Assembly: GCA_021798655.1 (NCBI GenBank)
Contig: JAJZFE010000018.1
Location: 1 to 9,113 of the forward strand
Reading direction: 5' to 3'
DNA length: 9,113 nucleotides
From: Acidobacteriota bacterium
Lineage (GTDB): Bacteria; Acidobacteriota; Terriglobia; Terriglobales; Acidobacteriaceae
Made by a program: the position numbers and the translations under genes. Below, one piece after another: positions 1 through 6,803 of the stretch. The notes under the pieces were generated by a model, which made no database searches, was not told the origin of the DNA, and saw nothing but the letters and a program-made list of their open reading frames with translations. Each line of letters starts with the position of its first letter. Position 1 is the stretch's first letter.

Positions 1-251
1 TGAGCGCGACGGGATTTGACCTGGAGCGCGGGGTGACGACGCTGGAGTCGGACGAGGCGACGGTGTCGCAGCGGATGATCCGGCAGGCGCGCGAGGTGAT
101 TGTGGTGGCGGATTCGAGCAAGATCGGGCAGGTAAGCCCGGCGCTGATCTGCCCGGTGTCTGCGGTGCAGGTGCTGGTGACAGATACGGGGCTGGCGGAG
201 AGCGTGCGGGCGGAGCTGACGGCACGCGGGATCAAGGTGATCTGCGCGTAG
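1..251 (+). CDS. DeoR/GlpR-family transcriptional regulator, C-terminal fragment
   Basis: This is the last 82 residues of a protein whose start lies left of the window; complete codons begin at position 3. DeoR/GlpR regulators are cytoplasmic repressors with an N-terminal helix-turn-helix (not visible here) and a C-terminal domain that binds phosphorylated sugars. The visible part matches the end of that domain: the G-F-D-x-E-x-G-V-T-T stretch, a conserved run ending in R-M-I-R-Q-A-R, then V-V-A-D-S-S-K-I-G (family form A-D-x-S-K-x-G), and the final L-V-T-D-T strand. The stop TAG lies 24 nt before the start of the GH35 gene and that gap holds only a Shine-Dalgarno sequence, so the two are probably cotranscribed. 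The regulator may therefore control the hydrolase in response to a sugar phosphate; this is inferred from position and family. The subtype (AgaR, GatR, GlpR and so on) cannot be decided from this fragment. Confidence 0.85.
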   Translation, partial: SATGFDLERGVTTLESDEATVSQRMIRQAREVIVVADSSKIGQVSPALICPVSAVQVLVTDTGLAESVRAELTARGIKVICA

Positions 252-262
252 GCGGATGAGCC

Positions 263-268
263 GGAGGA
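263..268 (+). promoter_or_regulatory. Ribosome binding site of the GH35 gene
   Basis: GGAGGA lies 7 nt before the ATG at 276, an almost ideal Shine-Dalgarno sequence. It decides the start over the in-frame ATG at 288, and it keeps a basic residue cluster at the front of the signal peptide. Confidence 0.8.
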
Positions 269-275
269 GACAGGG

Positions 276-2144
276 ATGCGGAGTCGGATGGGGCTGGCTG
301 CTTTTATGTTGACTGCGATGTGGGCTGCGGCCGGCCGGTTGCAGGCGCAGACACCGCTGCAGGTGAAGGGCGGCGGATTTGAGCTGCGGGGGCGTCCGTT
401 TCAGATTCTGTCGGGCGAGATCGAGTATGCGCGGGTGCCGCGGGCGGAGTGGGCGGATCGTTTGCGGAAGGTGCACGCGATGGGGCTGAACACGATCACG
501 GTGTACGTGTTCTGGAACCTGCACGAGCCGCGGCCAGGGGTGTACGACTTCAGCGGGCAGAACGATGTGGCGGGGTTTCTGCGTGCGGCGCAGGCGGAGG
601 GGCTGTATGTGGTGCTGCGGCCTGGGCCGTATGTGTGCGCGGAGTGGGACCTGGGCGGGTATCCGGCGTGGCTGTTGAAGGACCACGGGATGGAGCTGCG
701 CAGCCTGCAGCCGCAGTACATGGCGGCGGCGCGGCGATGGATGCTGCGTCTGGGGCAGGAGCTGGCACCGCTGCAGGCCAGTCGCGGGGGGCCGGTGATC
801 GCGGTGCAGGTGGAGAACGAGTATGGGTCGTTCCAGGTGCCGGAGGACGGCGGCGCGTACATGCGCGCGATGGAGACGCTGGTGCGCGAGGCGGGCTTCG
901 GGGAGTCGCTGCTGTATACCGCAGATGGCCCGGAGGAGCTGGCGAAGGGGTCGCTGCCGGAGCTGCCGGCGGGGATCGACTTTGGCACTGGCGATGCTGA
1001 GCGGTCGATTGCGCTGTTCAGGAAGTACAGGCCGAATGCGCCGGTGTATGTGGCCGAGTACTGGGATGGCTGGTTCGACCACTGGGGGGCGAAGCACCAG
1101 GTGACCGACGGTGCGAAGCAGGTGGAGGAGATTCGGTCGGTGATCGCGAAGGGGTACTCGATCAGCCTGTACATGGTGGAGGGTGGGACGAGCTTTGGCT
1201 GGATGAACGGCGCGAACTGGGACCACAAGACGTATGAGCCGGACGTTTCAAGCTACGACTACGACGCGCCGATGGATGAGGCGGGGCGGCTGCGTCCGAA
1301 GTACTTTGCGATGCGGACGATGATCGCCGACGTGACGCACGTGACGCCGCCAGCGGTGCCGCAGCCGCGGCCGATGATGACGCTGCCGGAGATGCAGCTG
1401 AGCGCGACGCGTTCGCTGTGGCAGGGCCTGCCGAAGGGGTTGGAGGCCGCGTCGCCGATGACGATGGAGGACGCCGGGCAGGGGTACGGGTACATGCTGT
1501 ATCGCACGGAGTTGAAGCACGATGTGCAGGGGGCGAGGCTGCAGGTGGAGAGCCTGCACAGCTATGCGCGGGTGTATGTGGATGGCGCGCTGGCGGGTGT
1601 GCTGGACCGCAGGCTGGGGCAGAGTGAGATGCGGCTGACGGCGCAGGCAGGGCAGCGGCTCGACCTGCTGGTGGAGAATACGGGACGGATCAACTTTTCG
1701 GTGGAGCTGCGGGGGGAGCGGGCGGGGATTGTGGGCGATGTGCGGCTGGATGGCGCACGGTTGCAGGGCTGGGAGATGGTGCCGCTGCCGCTGGATGCGC
1801 CGCCGGAGGATGGGTACTCGGCCGGGCCGTGCAGCGGGCCGTGTTTTTATCGGGGGACGTTCATGGCGAAGCAGGCGGCGGACACGTTTGTGAACACGTC
1901 GCGGCTGGGCAAGGGCGTGGTGTGGGTGAACGGGCACCTGCTGGGTCGGTTCTGGAACGTGGGGCCGATGGGCAGCCTGTATCTGCCGGGGGCGTGGGTG
2001 CACGCGGGCAGCAATACGGTGACGGTGCTGGACCTGAACGGCGGTGCGGCGCGGGTGCGCGGCGACGAGGAGCCGACGTACCTGGAACCGGCTGTAGAGC
2101 CGGTTGTAGAGCCGGTTGTAGAGACGACGACGGCGAATCGCTGA
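276..2144 (+). CDS. Secreted glycoside hydrolase family 35, beta-galactosidase type
   Basis: This 622-residue protein is likely a retaining exo-glycosidase that removes terminal beta-galactosyl residues from oligo- or polysaccharides. Residues 1-24 form a Sec signal peptide (RSR, a hydrophobic core, L-Q-A before Q25), so it acts outside the cytoplasm. The catalytic TIM barrel spans about 33-350: I-L-S-G-E-I-E-Y near 44-51, the T-V-Y-V-F-W-N-L-H-E-P motif at 75-85, L-R-P-G-P-Y-V-C-A-E-W at 114-124, and Q-V-E-N-E-Y-G-S at 178-185. E182 is the expected acid/base and E261 in A-E-Y-W-D-G-W the expected nucleophile. G-G-T-S-F-G-W-M-N-G-A-N at 303-314 is another family hallmark. The C-terminal beta-sandwich domains contain V-W-V-N-G-H-L-L-G-R-F-W, as in GLB1-like enzymes. 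Length is normal for bacterial GH35. The last 19 residues are a low-complexity tail from a 12-bp repeat. The gene follows the DeoR-type regulator closely. Some GH35 members act on glucosamine, so the exact substrate is open. Confidence 0.93.
   Translation: MRSRMGLAAFMLTAMWAAAGRLQAQTPLQVKGGGFELRGRPFQILSGEIEYARVPRAEWADRLRKVHAMGLNTITVYVFWNLHEPRPGVYDFSGQNDVAGFLRAAQAEGLYVVLRPGPYVCAEWDLGGYPAWLLKDHGMELRSLQPQYMAAARRWMLRLGQELAPLQASRGGPVIAVQVENEYGSFQVPEDGGAYMRAMETLVREAGFGESLLYTADGPEELAKGSLPELPAGIDFGTGDAERSIALFRKYRPNAPVYVAEYWDGWFDHWGAKHQVTDGAKQVEEIRSVIAKGYSISLYMVEGGTSFGWMNGANWDHKTYEPDVSSYDYDAPMDEAGRLRPKYFAMRTMIADVTHVTPPAVPQPRPMMTLPEMQLSATRSLWQGLPKGLEAASPMTMEDAGQGYGYMLYRTELKHDVQGARLQVESLHSYARVYVDGALAGVLDRRLGQSEMRLTAQAGQRLDLLVENTGRINFSVELRGERAGIVGDVRLDGARLQGWEMVPLPLDAPPEDGYSAGPCSGPCFYRGTFMAKQAADTFVNTSRLGKGVVWVNGHLLGRFWNVGPMGSLYLPGAWVHAGSNTVTVLDLNGGAARVRGDEEPTYLEPAVEPVVEPVVETTTANR
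2085..2120 (+). repeat. 12-bp tandem repeat in the 3' end of the GH35 gene
   Basis: Three head-to-tail copies of a 12-bp unit, with the last two identical (GAGCCGGTTGTA) and the first differing at two bases (GAACCGGCTGTA). They encode E-P-A-V, E-P-V-V, E-P-V-V just before the C-terminal E-T-T-T-A-N-R. Being a multiple of three, the repeat can change copy number without breaking the frame. It lies outside the recognisable enzyme domains and looks like a flexible tail. Confidence 0.85.
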
Positions 2145-2238
2145 GTGCGGTGGGTGCTGCGGGCCGGGGTGCGAAGGGGTGGAGCGCGGGTTCAATACTG
2201 CCTGCGGGCGGCCTGAAAGCACATGAAAATGAGTGATT

Positions 2239-2275
2239 TGCAACTATTTGAACAATTTCTTTTGAATTGGTTGCA
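2239..2275. promoter_or_regulatory. Spaced inverted repeat, possible operator
   Basis: TGCAAC at 2239-2244 is matched by its complement GTTGCA at 2270-2275 with a 25-nt AT-rich spacer. Inside it a shorter pair, CAATT (2253-2257) and AATTG (2265-2269), has a different centre. A dimeric regulator could bind here, but arms this short may occur by chance. No regulator family is recognised. Confidence 0.25.
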
Positions 2276-2360
2276 GATTTTGCTTGCGTCGACTCCGGGG
2301 GATGGGATAGATTCCAGAGTCAACAGCGCCATTCTGAGCATCTGATGCCGATTTGAACAA
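2246..2360 (+). repeat. Direct repeat of ATTTGAACAA, two copies 105 bp apart
   Basis: The exact 10-mer occurs at 2246-2255 and 2351-2360. Both copies lie upstream of the receptor gene, and the offset of 105 bp is close to ten helical turns, so proteins bound to both would face the same side of the DNA. This AT-rich decamer is unexpected twice in such a GC-rich region. A role as paired regulator sites is inference. Confidence 0.5.
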
Positions 2361-2423
2361 AAATGTGACTGCCAAAGTCGCTAGCTCAGTGTGAATCGCT
2401 GTGGGATGGAAATCTTGAGGCTC

Positions 2424-2427
2424 GGAG
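2424..2427 (+). promoter_or_regulatory. Ribosome binding site selecting ATG 2436
   Basis: GGAG lies 8 nt before the ATG at 2436. The earlier in-frame starts (GTG 2391 and ATG 2406) have no comparable sequence ahead of them and would add a polar N-terminal extension before the signal peptide. I therefore place the receptor start at 2436. Confidence 0.65.
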
Positions 2428-2435
2428 ACCTACGT

Positions 2436-5400
2436 ATGTCACGGTACAGTTCCAGAATCATTCGCCAGATATTCATGATGCCCTGTCTGACGCTGGCGGC
2501 AGCGGCGCGGACGCGGTTTGCGCTGCCGGTTGTAGTGGCGGTGGGCAGCCTGTTGTGCGGAGTTGCGCCGGTGCTGGCGCAACAGGCAGCAGGTGCCATT
2601 ACAGGTGTTGTGGCCGACGCGACGGGTTCGGTGATCCCGGGAGCGACGGTGACGGCGCGGGACACGGACCGGGGGACAACGTGGTCCACGCAGACGACCA
2701 GCGCGGGCATCTACGAGTTTCCGCAGATCACGGTGGGCAACATCCAGATCTCGGTGACGGCGCCGGGCTTCCAGACGGTGAAGCGGAACGCGTTCACGCT
2801 GGTGCTGAACCAGGTGGCGCGGGTGGACATCAAGCTGCCGGTCGGCGATGTATCGCAGACGGTGGAGGTGACGGACGCGCCGCCGCTGCTGCAGACGGCG
2901 TCGACGGAGATCTCGACGCTGATTGACGCGAAGACGACGACGGCGCTGCCGCTGGCGACGCGGGACATCAACCAGCTGACGCTGCTGGTACCGGGTGTGG
3001 TGAGTCCGAACATCTTTGCGTTCCAGTCGCCGCAGACGACGTTCGGCACGGGGCGGCCGTATGTGAACGGCGCGCGCGAGCAGGACAACAACTTCAGCCT
3101 GGACGGCATGGACGTGAATCAGCCGGACAATAACGAGGTGGCGTATGTGCCGGGTCCGGACGCGATCCAGGAGTTCAACATCATCACGAGCAACGCGCCG
3201 GCGGACTTTGGCAACTACATCGGCGGCGTGATTGTGGAGACGCTGAAGAGCGGCACGAACCAGTATCACGGCGACCTGTTTGAGTTCATCCGGAACACGG
3301 ATCTGAATGCGAACAGCTGGCAGAACAAGGCGCAGGCGTATGTGGTGAATGCGGACGGCTCGCATGGCACGACGGCACCGCGCGCGCCGCTGCACTGGAA
3401 CGAGTTTGGCGGCACGGTGGGCGGGCCGATCATCAAGGACAAGCTGTTCTTCTTTGCCGATGAGCAGACGTCGCTGTACAGCACGCCGGCGACCTCGACG
3501 GCGTTCTCGCTGATTCCGTCGGCGGCGCTGCGTTCGGGCGATCTGTCGTCGTCGTGTACGACGGGATTTGTGGCGGGCATTTGTACGACGCTGTCGCAGC
3601 AGTTGTATGACCCTGCGTCGAGTCCGATTCCCTCGCAGCGGACGCCGTTCCTGAACAACCAGGTTCCGATCCGGAGCACGGTGGCGAAGAACCTGCTGTC
3701 GTCGTCGCTGTTTCCGACGGTGAACACGATTGCGTACAACGTGCATAACTACACGAACAGCTACCAGGGCGATGCGAAGATCGACTGGCAGGCGACGCAG
3801 CGCGACCATGTGATGGGCCGCTACTCGCAGATGTATGTGATCAACAACACGACGAACAGCCAGCCGTTGCTGCCGTCGGTGACGCGCGAGTATCCGCTGA
3901 AGAACTTCGTGATCGACTATGTGCGCACGCTGACGCCGTCGCTGGTGAACGACGTTCGTGTGGGCGCGCAGATCTTCCCGGCGAACGACCAGGTGTACAC
4001 GAACCCGACGGGACAGAACCTGCCGACACTGTTCGGCCTGCCGGGTGTGCAGAGCTCGATTCTGCCGTCGCTGAACATCGGTGGCTACTCGGTGATTGGC
4101 AGCAACAACAGCGTGGAGATCTTCCACGATACGACGTACGAGGTGGAAGACTCGCTGACGTGGACGCACGGCAAGCACAGTGTTCATGCAGGTTTTGAGT
4201 GGTACCACTACATCATGAACGACCTGTACCCCGGCACGCAGGGTCTATCGGGTGCGTTCACGTTCAACGGCCAGTTCACGGGCAACACGCCTACCGGCGG
4301 CGGCAATGCGGTGGCGGACTTCCTGCTGGGTCTGCCGGAGGACGTGCAGGAAGGCACACCGCTGGACTTCCACCTTCGCAACAGCCTGTTCGGCGGCTTT
4401 GTGCAGGACAACTGGCAGCTGACGCAGACCCTGACGCTGAACCTGGGCCTGCGCTATGAGCTGACGACGCCGCGCGGCGACAAGAACGCGCAGAACAATG
4501 TGAACTTCGACCTGCAGACGGGTGCTCCGCAGATCGGGACAAACTACAACACGTACACGGGCAAGGACAACTTCCAGCCGCGCATCGGCTTTGCGTGGCA
4601 GGTGCGTCCGCGGACGGTGCTGCGTGGAGCGTATGACATCTCCACGTACATGGAAGGCAACGGCCTGAACAACATGGCGGTGGCGAATCCGCCGTACCAG
4701 GTGGCGCGCGACGAGAACAACAATGGTCTTGCGGCGCCGGTAACGACGTTCGATCAGGGCTACGCATCGTTCCCGGCATCGGCGTGTACGGCACTTGCGC
4801 TGCAGCAGTTTTCTGCGGCGTGTCTGGGTGGCGGTGTGACGGTTCATCTTACGAACCCGAAGCTGCAGCCCGCGGTGGACCAGCAGTGGAACCTGACGCT
4901 GCAGCAGGAGTTCAACACGCACACCGTGATGTCGATCGGATATGTGGGCAACAAGGTTGATCACATGTCGGACATCTTCCTGTACGACCAGAAGGTGTTG
5001 AACCCGAACGCAACGATCAGCCCGGCGCCGTACGCGCAGCCGCTGATTGCTGCGGGCGCGAACGTGCGGTACAACGACTCGTCGGCGATTCAGCGGTATG
5101 AGGCGCTGGAGGCGACGGTGGCTGAGCGGAAGTATCACGGGCTGGATGTGCAGGCGTCGTACACGTTCTCCAAGTGCCTGTCGAACTCGCTGGGCTACTT
5201 CGGCCAGTATGGAGACGAGGAAGGCACGGGCACCAGCCAGACGAACGGCTCGTACTTCTTCTTCCAGAACGAGTACAACCCGCGTGCAGACTACGGTCGT
5301 TGCATCACGGATCTAGCGTCGGTGTTCAACGGGTTCGCGATCTACGAACTGCCGTTTGGCCATGGCAAGCAGCTGCTGGGCAATGCGGGCCCGGTGGTGA

Positions 5401-5921
5401 ATGAGGTTGTCAGCGGCTGGTCGCTGGCTTCGGACTTCACGTTGCACTCGGGCTTTGCGATCAACGTTGCGGGTCCGGACGAGTCGGGAACGGGATCGTA
5501 CAATCCGCGTCCGAACTGCGTGGCGGGCGTGTCGCAGCAGGGCAGCAGGCAGTTTGAGCAGATCGGTGGCAGCGTTGGAATCGCCTATCTGAATCCGGCA
5601 GCGGTTGCGGCCCCGGCAGCGAACACGTTTGGCGACTGCAGCGTGGGTGCGTTCCGCGGCCCGGGCCTGAAGACAGCCGACCTGAACGTGATCAAGGAGT
5701 TCCCGGTGAAGAACAGCATGAACCTTCAGTTCATGGCGCAGTTCATCAACGTGACGAACACCCCGATCTTCAGCGCGCCTTCGTCGAACTGCGGTCCGTC
5801 GTGCACGGGCAGCATCCAGACGGGAGCCAATGGGGGGAACACGGGTGCAGGCACGTTCGGACTGGCGCAGTCGCCTGATCCGGGACGCGAGATTCAGTTC
5901 GGTTTGAAGTTCAACTACTGA
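2436..5921 (+). CDS. Oar-like TonB-dependent outer-membrane receptor with N-terminal carboxypeptidase-regulatory-like domain
   Basis: This 1161-residue outer-membrane protein probably imports a large ligand, perhaps an oligosaccharide, using energy from TonB-ExbBD. A long signal region ends at V-L-A before Q49. Residues about 53-135 form a carboxypeptidase-regulatory-like beta-sandwich (I-T-G-V-V-A-D-A-T-G, I-P-G-A-T-V, G-I-Y-E-F-P, A-P-G-F). T-V-E-V-T at 142-146 resembles a TonB box. The plug follows at about 160-285 with V-N-G-A-R-E-Q-D-N-N-F-S-L-D-G and the N-Q-Y-H-G-D-L-F-E-F motif at 275-284. The rest is the beta-barrel, including F-V-Q-D-N-W-Q-L-T-Q-T-L-T-L-N-L-G-L-R-Y-E and a terminal strand ending in an aromatic residue (F-N-Y), as barrel-assembly substrates do. 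The size and architecture are typical of the expanded acidobacterial family. The predicted mature part has ten cysteines, several closely paired. No SusD-like gene follows. Ligand is unknown; the GH35 neighbour suggests a glycan. GTG 2391 would give 1176 residues. Confidence 0.93.
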   Translation: MSRYSSRIIRQIFMMPCLTLAAAARTRFALPVVVAVGSLLCGVAPVLAQQAAGAITGVVADATGSVIPGATVTARDTDRGTTWSTQTTSAGIYEFPQITVGNIQISVTAPGFQTVKRNAFTLVLNQVARVDIKLPVGDVSQTVEVTDAPPLLQTASTEISTLIDAKTTTALPLATRDINQLTLLVPGVVSPNIFAFQSPQTTFGTGRPYVNGAREQDNNFSLDGMDVNQPDNNEVAYVPGPDAIQEFNIITSNAPADFGNYIGGVIVETLKSGTNQYHGDLFEFIRNTDLNANSWQNKAQAYVVNADGSHGTTAPRAPLHWNEFGGTVGGPIIKDKLFFFADEQTSLYSTPATSTAFSLIPSAALRSGDLSSSCTTGFVAGICTTLSQQLYDPASSPIPSQRTPFLNNQVPIRSTVAKNLLSSSLFPTVNTIAYNVHNYTNSYQGDAKIDWQATQRDHVMGRYSQMYVINNTTNSQPLLPSVTREYPLKNFVIDYVRTLTPSLVNDVRVGAQIFPANDQVYTNPTGQNLPTLFGLPGVQSSILPSLNIGGYSVIGSNNSVEIFHDTTYEVEDSLTWTHGKHSVHAGFEWYHYIMNDLYPGTQGLSGAFTFNGQFTGNTPTGGGNAVADFLLGLPEDVQEGTPLDFHLRNSLFGGFVQDNWQLTQTLTLNLGLRYELTTPRGDKNAQNNVNFDLQTGAPQIGTNYNTYTGKDNFQPRIGFAWQVRPRTVLRGAYDISTYMEGNGLNNMAVANPPYQVARDENNNGLAAPVTTFDQGYASFPASACTALALQQFSAACLGGGVTVHLTNPKLQPAVDQQWNLTLQQEFNTHTVMSIGYVGNKVDHMSDIFLYDQKVLNPNATISPAPYAQPLIAAGANVRYNDSSAIQRYEALEATVAERKYHGLDVQASYTFSKCLSNSLGYFGQYGDEEGTGTSQTNGSYFFFQNEYNPRADYGRCITDLASVFNGFAIYELPFGHGKQLLGNAGPVVNEVVSGWSLASDFTLHSGFAINVAGPDESGTGSYNPRPNCVAGVSQQGSRQFEQIGGSVGIAYLNPAAVAAPAANTFGDCSVGAFRGPGLKTADLNVIKEFPVKNSMNLQFMAQFINVTNTPIFSAPSSNCGPSCTGSIQTGANGGNTGAGTFGLAQSPDPGREIQFGLKFNY

Positions 5922-5944
5922 GTCGTCCCACAGCCTGGCAACAG

Positions 5945-5982
5945 ACGCCAAGTGCCACCCCGCGACGGGTGGCACTTGGCGT
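5945..5982. terminator. Perfect 16-bp-stem hairpin between convergent genes, probable bidirectional terminator
   Basis: ACGCCAAGTGCCACCC (5945-5960) pairs perfectly with GGGTGGCACTTGGCGT (5967-5982) across the 6-nt loop CGCGAC. It begins 23 nt after the receptor stop and ends 32 nt before the aldolase stop, so it can end transcription from both sides. An outer pair, GCAACAG (5938-5944) with CTGTTGC (5991-5997), could extend it. A long T-run is missing: only TTT follows on the + strand and there is no run on the - strand. Termination is therefore likely but not certain; a repetitive extragenic palindrome is the alternative. Confidence 0.75.
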
Positions 5983-6014
5983 TTGGCTGGCTGTTGCGGG
6001 ATCGTCGCGCGGGG

Positions 6015-6803
6015 CTACGGTTTCGGGATGGTGGCTGCGAGTGCGGCGCGTGCCGCAGCGAGGGACTCTTCGGCGGCCTTCTTCATGCAGGCGATGTTGT
6101 TGGTGCAGAAGAGAAGGTTGACGCCGAGTTCAAGCCAGAGGGGGAAGTCGGACTGCGGGCAGGCCGTGGCGACGAGTTTTTTGTTGCGCTTGGCTGCGGC
6201 GATGATGCGGCGTGCGGCCTCGATGACGAGCGGATGCGCGGGCTGGCCGGCGTGGCCGAGGCTGGCGGCGAGATCGGCGGGGCCGATGAAGAGGTCGACG
6301 TCGGGCACGGCGGCGAGCTCGTCGATGCGATCGAGCGCGGCGACGGTTTCGATCTGTGCGAGGAGGCTGAGGTCGGCGTTGAGCTGCTGCTGGCCGGCGG
6401 CGAGGCTTTCGAAGATGCCGTAGTTCATGGCGCGGGAGACGCTGAAGATGCCGCGGCCGCCTTCGGGCGCGAAGCGGGCGTAGTGGCGGAGCTGGTGGAT
6501 CTGCTCCGGGGTATCGACCATGGGGACGTCGATGATGTCGGGTCCGCACTCGGCGGCTTTGAGGACGCTCTCGCGGCGGGTGTCGGGGATGCGGATCATG
6601 GTCAACATGCCGGAGCCGGCGGCCATGCGGCAGAGGTCGGCGGCCTGCGCGAAGGTGATGGGCGCGTGCTCCATCTCGATCCAGATGGCCTGATAGCCGA
6701 GGTGCGCGCAGATCTCGAGAAAGATGGGGTCGTAGGAGTAGACGGCTGCGCCGAGGAGCGGGCGGCCAGAGTTTTTTTCGAGCGCGGTGTGGAGGCGGTT
6801 CAT
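6015..6803 (-). CDS. HpcH/HpaI-family class II aldolase (2-oxo-3-deoxy acid aldolase type)
   Basis: This 262-residue cytoplasmic enzyme belongs to the family of HpaI, GarL and RhmA, metal-dependent aldolases that split 2-oxo-3-deoxy acids into pyruvate and an aldehyde. Family residues are in place: H46 in I-E-M-E-H-A-P (catalytic histidine), R71 in M-I-R-I-P (binds pyruvate), E152 in A-Q-I-E-T and D177 in F-I-G-P-A-D-L (the metal ligands). Length is normal for the family. The ATG overlaps the symporter stop as ATGA (6803-6800), and AGGAG (6818-6814) lies 10 nt upstream inside the symporter gene, so translation is probably coupled. The reading frame stays open far upstream on this strand, but that part lies under the symporter gene and is not coding. 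It is the last gene of the three-gene operon and ends at the intergenic hairpin. Its substrate, possibly a hexonate- or rhamnonate-derived oxo acid, cannot be read from sequence. Confidence 0.9.
   Translation of the reverse strand: MNRLHTALEKNSGRPLLGAAVYSYDPIFLEICAHLGYQAIWIEMEHAPITFAQAADLCRMAAGSGMLTMIRIPDTRRESVLKAAECGPDIIDVPMVDTPEQIHQLRHYARFAPEGGRGIFSVSRAMNYGIFESLAAGQQQLNADLSLLAQIETVAALDRIDELAAVPDVDLFIGPADLAASLGHAGQPAHPLVIEAARRIIAAAKRNKKLVATACPQSDFPLWLELGVNLLFCTNNIACMKKAAEESLAAARAALAATIPKP

Larger units (their letters stand above)
2145..2435 (+). promoter_or_regulatory. Upstream region of the TonB receptor gene, with an AT-rich island
   Basis: This 291-nt stretch has no supportable gene. Its first 75 nt are GC-rich and show no convincing terminator for the GH35 gene. 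From about 2220 to 2283 it becomes clearly AT-rich, unlike its surroundings, with T-runs about ten bases apart and an inverted repeat. Such an island ahead of a large outer-membrane protein gene suggests the promoter or operator lies here. I could not find a good sigma-70 promoter by eye, so the transcription start is undetermined. Confidence 0.5.

Noticed and set aside
2145..2220. Possible terminator after the GH35 gene
   Set aside because: Only weak 3-4 bp GC pairings around GCCTGCGGGCGGC are visible, with no T-run.
1248..2243. Open frame of 331 codons on the - strand under the GH35 gene
   Set aside because: Its composition is Arg/His/Pro-rich and low in complexity, and the opposite strand encodes conserved GH35 domains throughout.
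2268..2284. Sigma-54-like element (GG ... GC) upstream of the receptor gene
   Set aside because: The spacing between GG and GC is 11 nt instead of the strict 10, and the rest of the consensus fits poorly.
2284..2313. Sigma-70-like pair TTGCGT and TAGATT with an 18-nt gap
   Set aside because: Only three of six and four of six bases match the consensus; such pairs are expected by chance in AT-richer DNA.
2391..2435. Earlier start (GTG 2391 or ATG 2406) for the receptor
   Set aside because: Neither has a good ribosome site, and the extension puts polar and acidic residues ahead of the signal peptide. Not fully excluded.
2550..2570. Possible lipoprotein signal at the cysteine in L-L-C-G of the receptor N-terminus
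   Set aside because: The residue before the cysteine is leucine, not Gly, Ala or Ser, and a better signal peptidase I site (V-L-A before Q-Q) follows.
2439..4208. Long open frame (589 codons) on the - strand under the receptor gene
   Set aside because: Its translation is dominated by Arg, His and Val in no recognisable fold, as expected from the complement of a GC-rich gene. The + strand frame is a clear TonB receptor.
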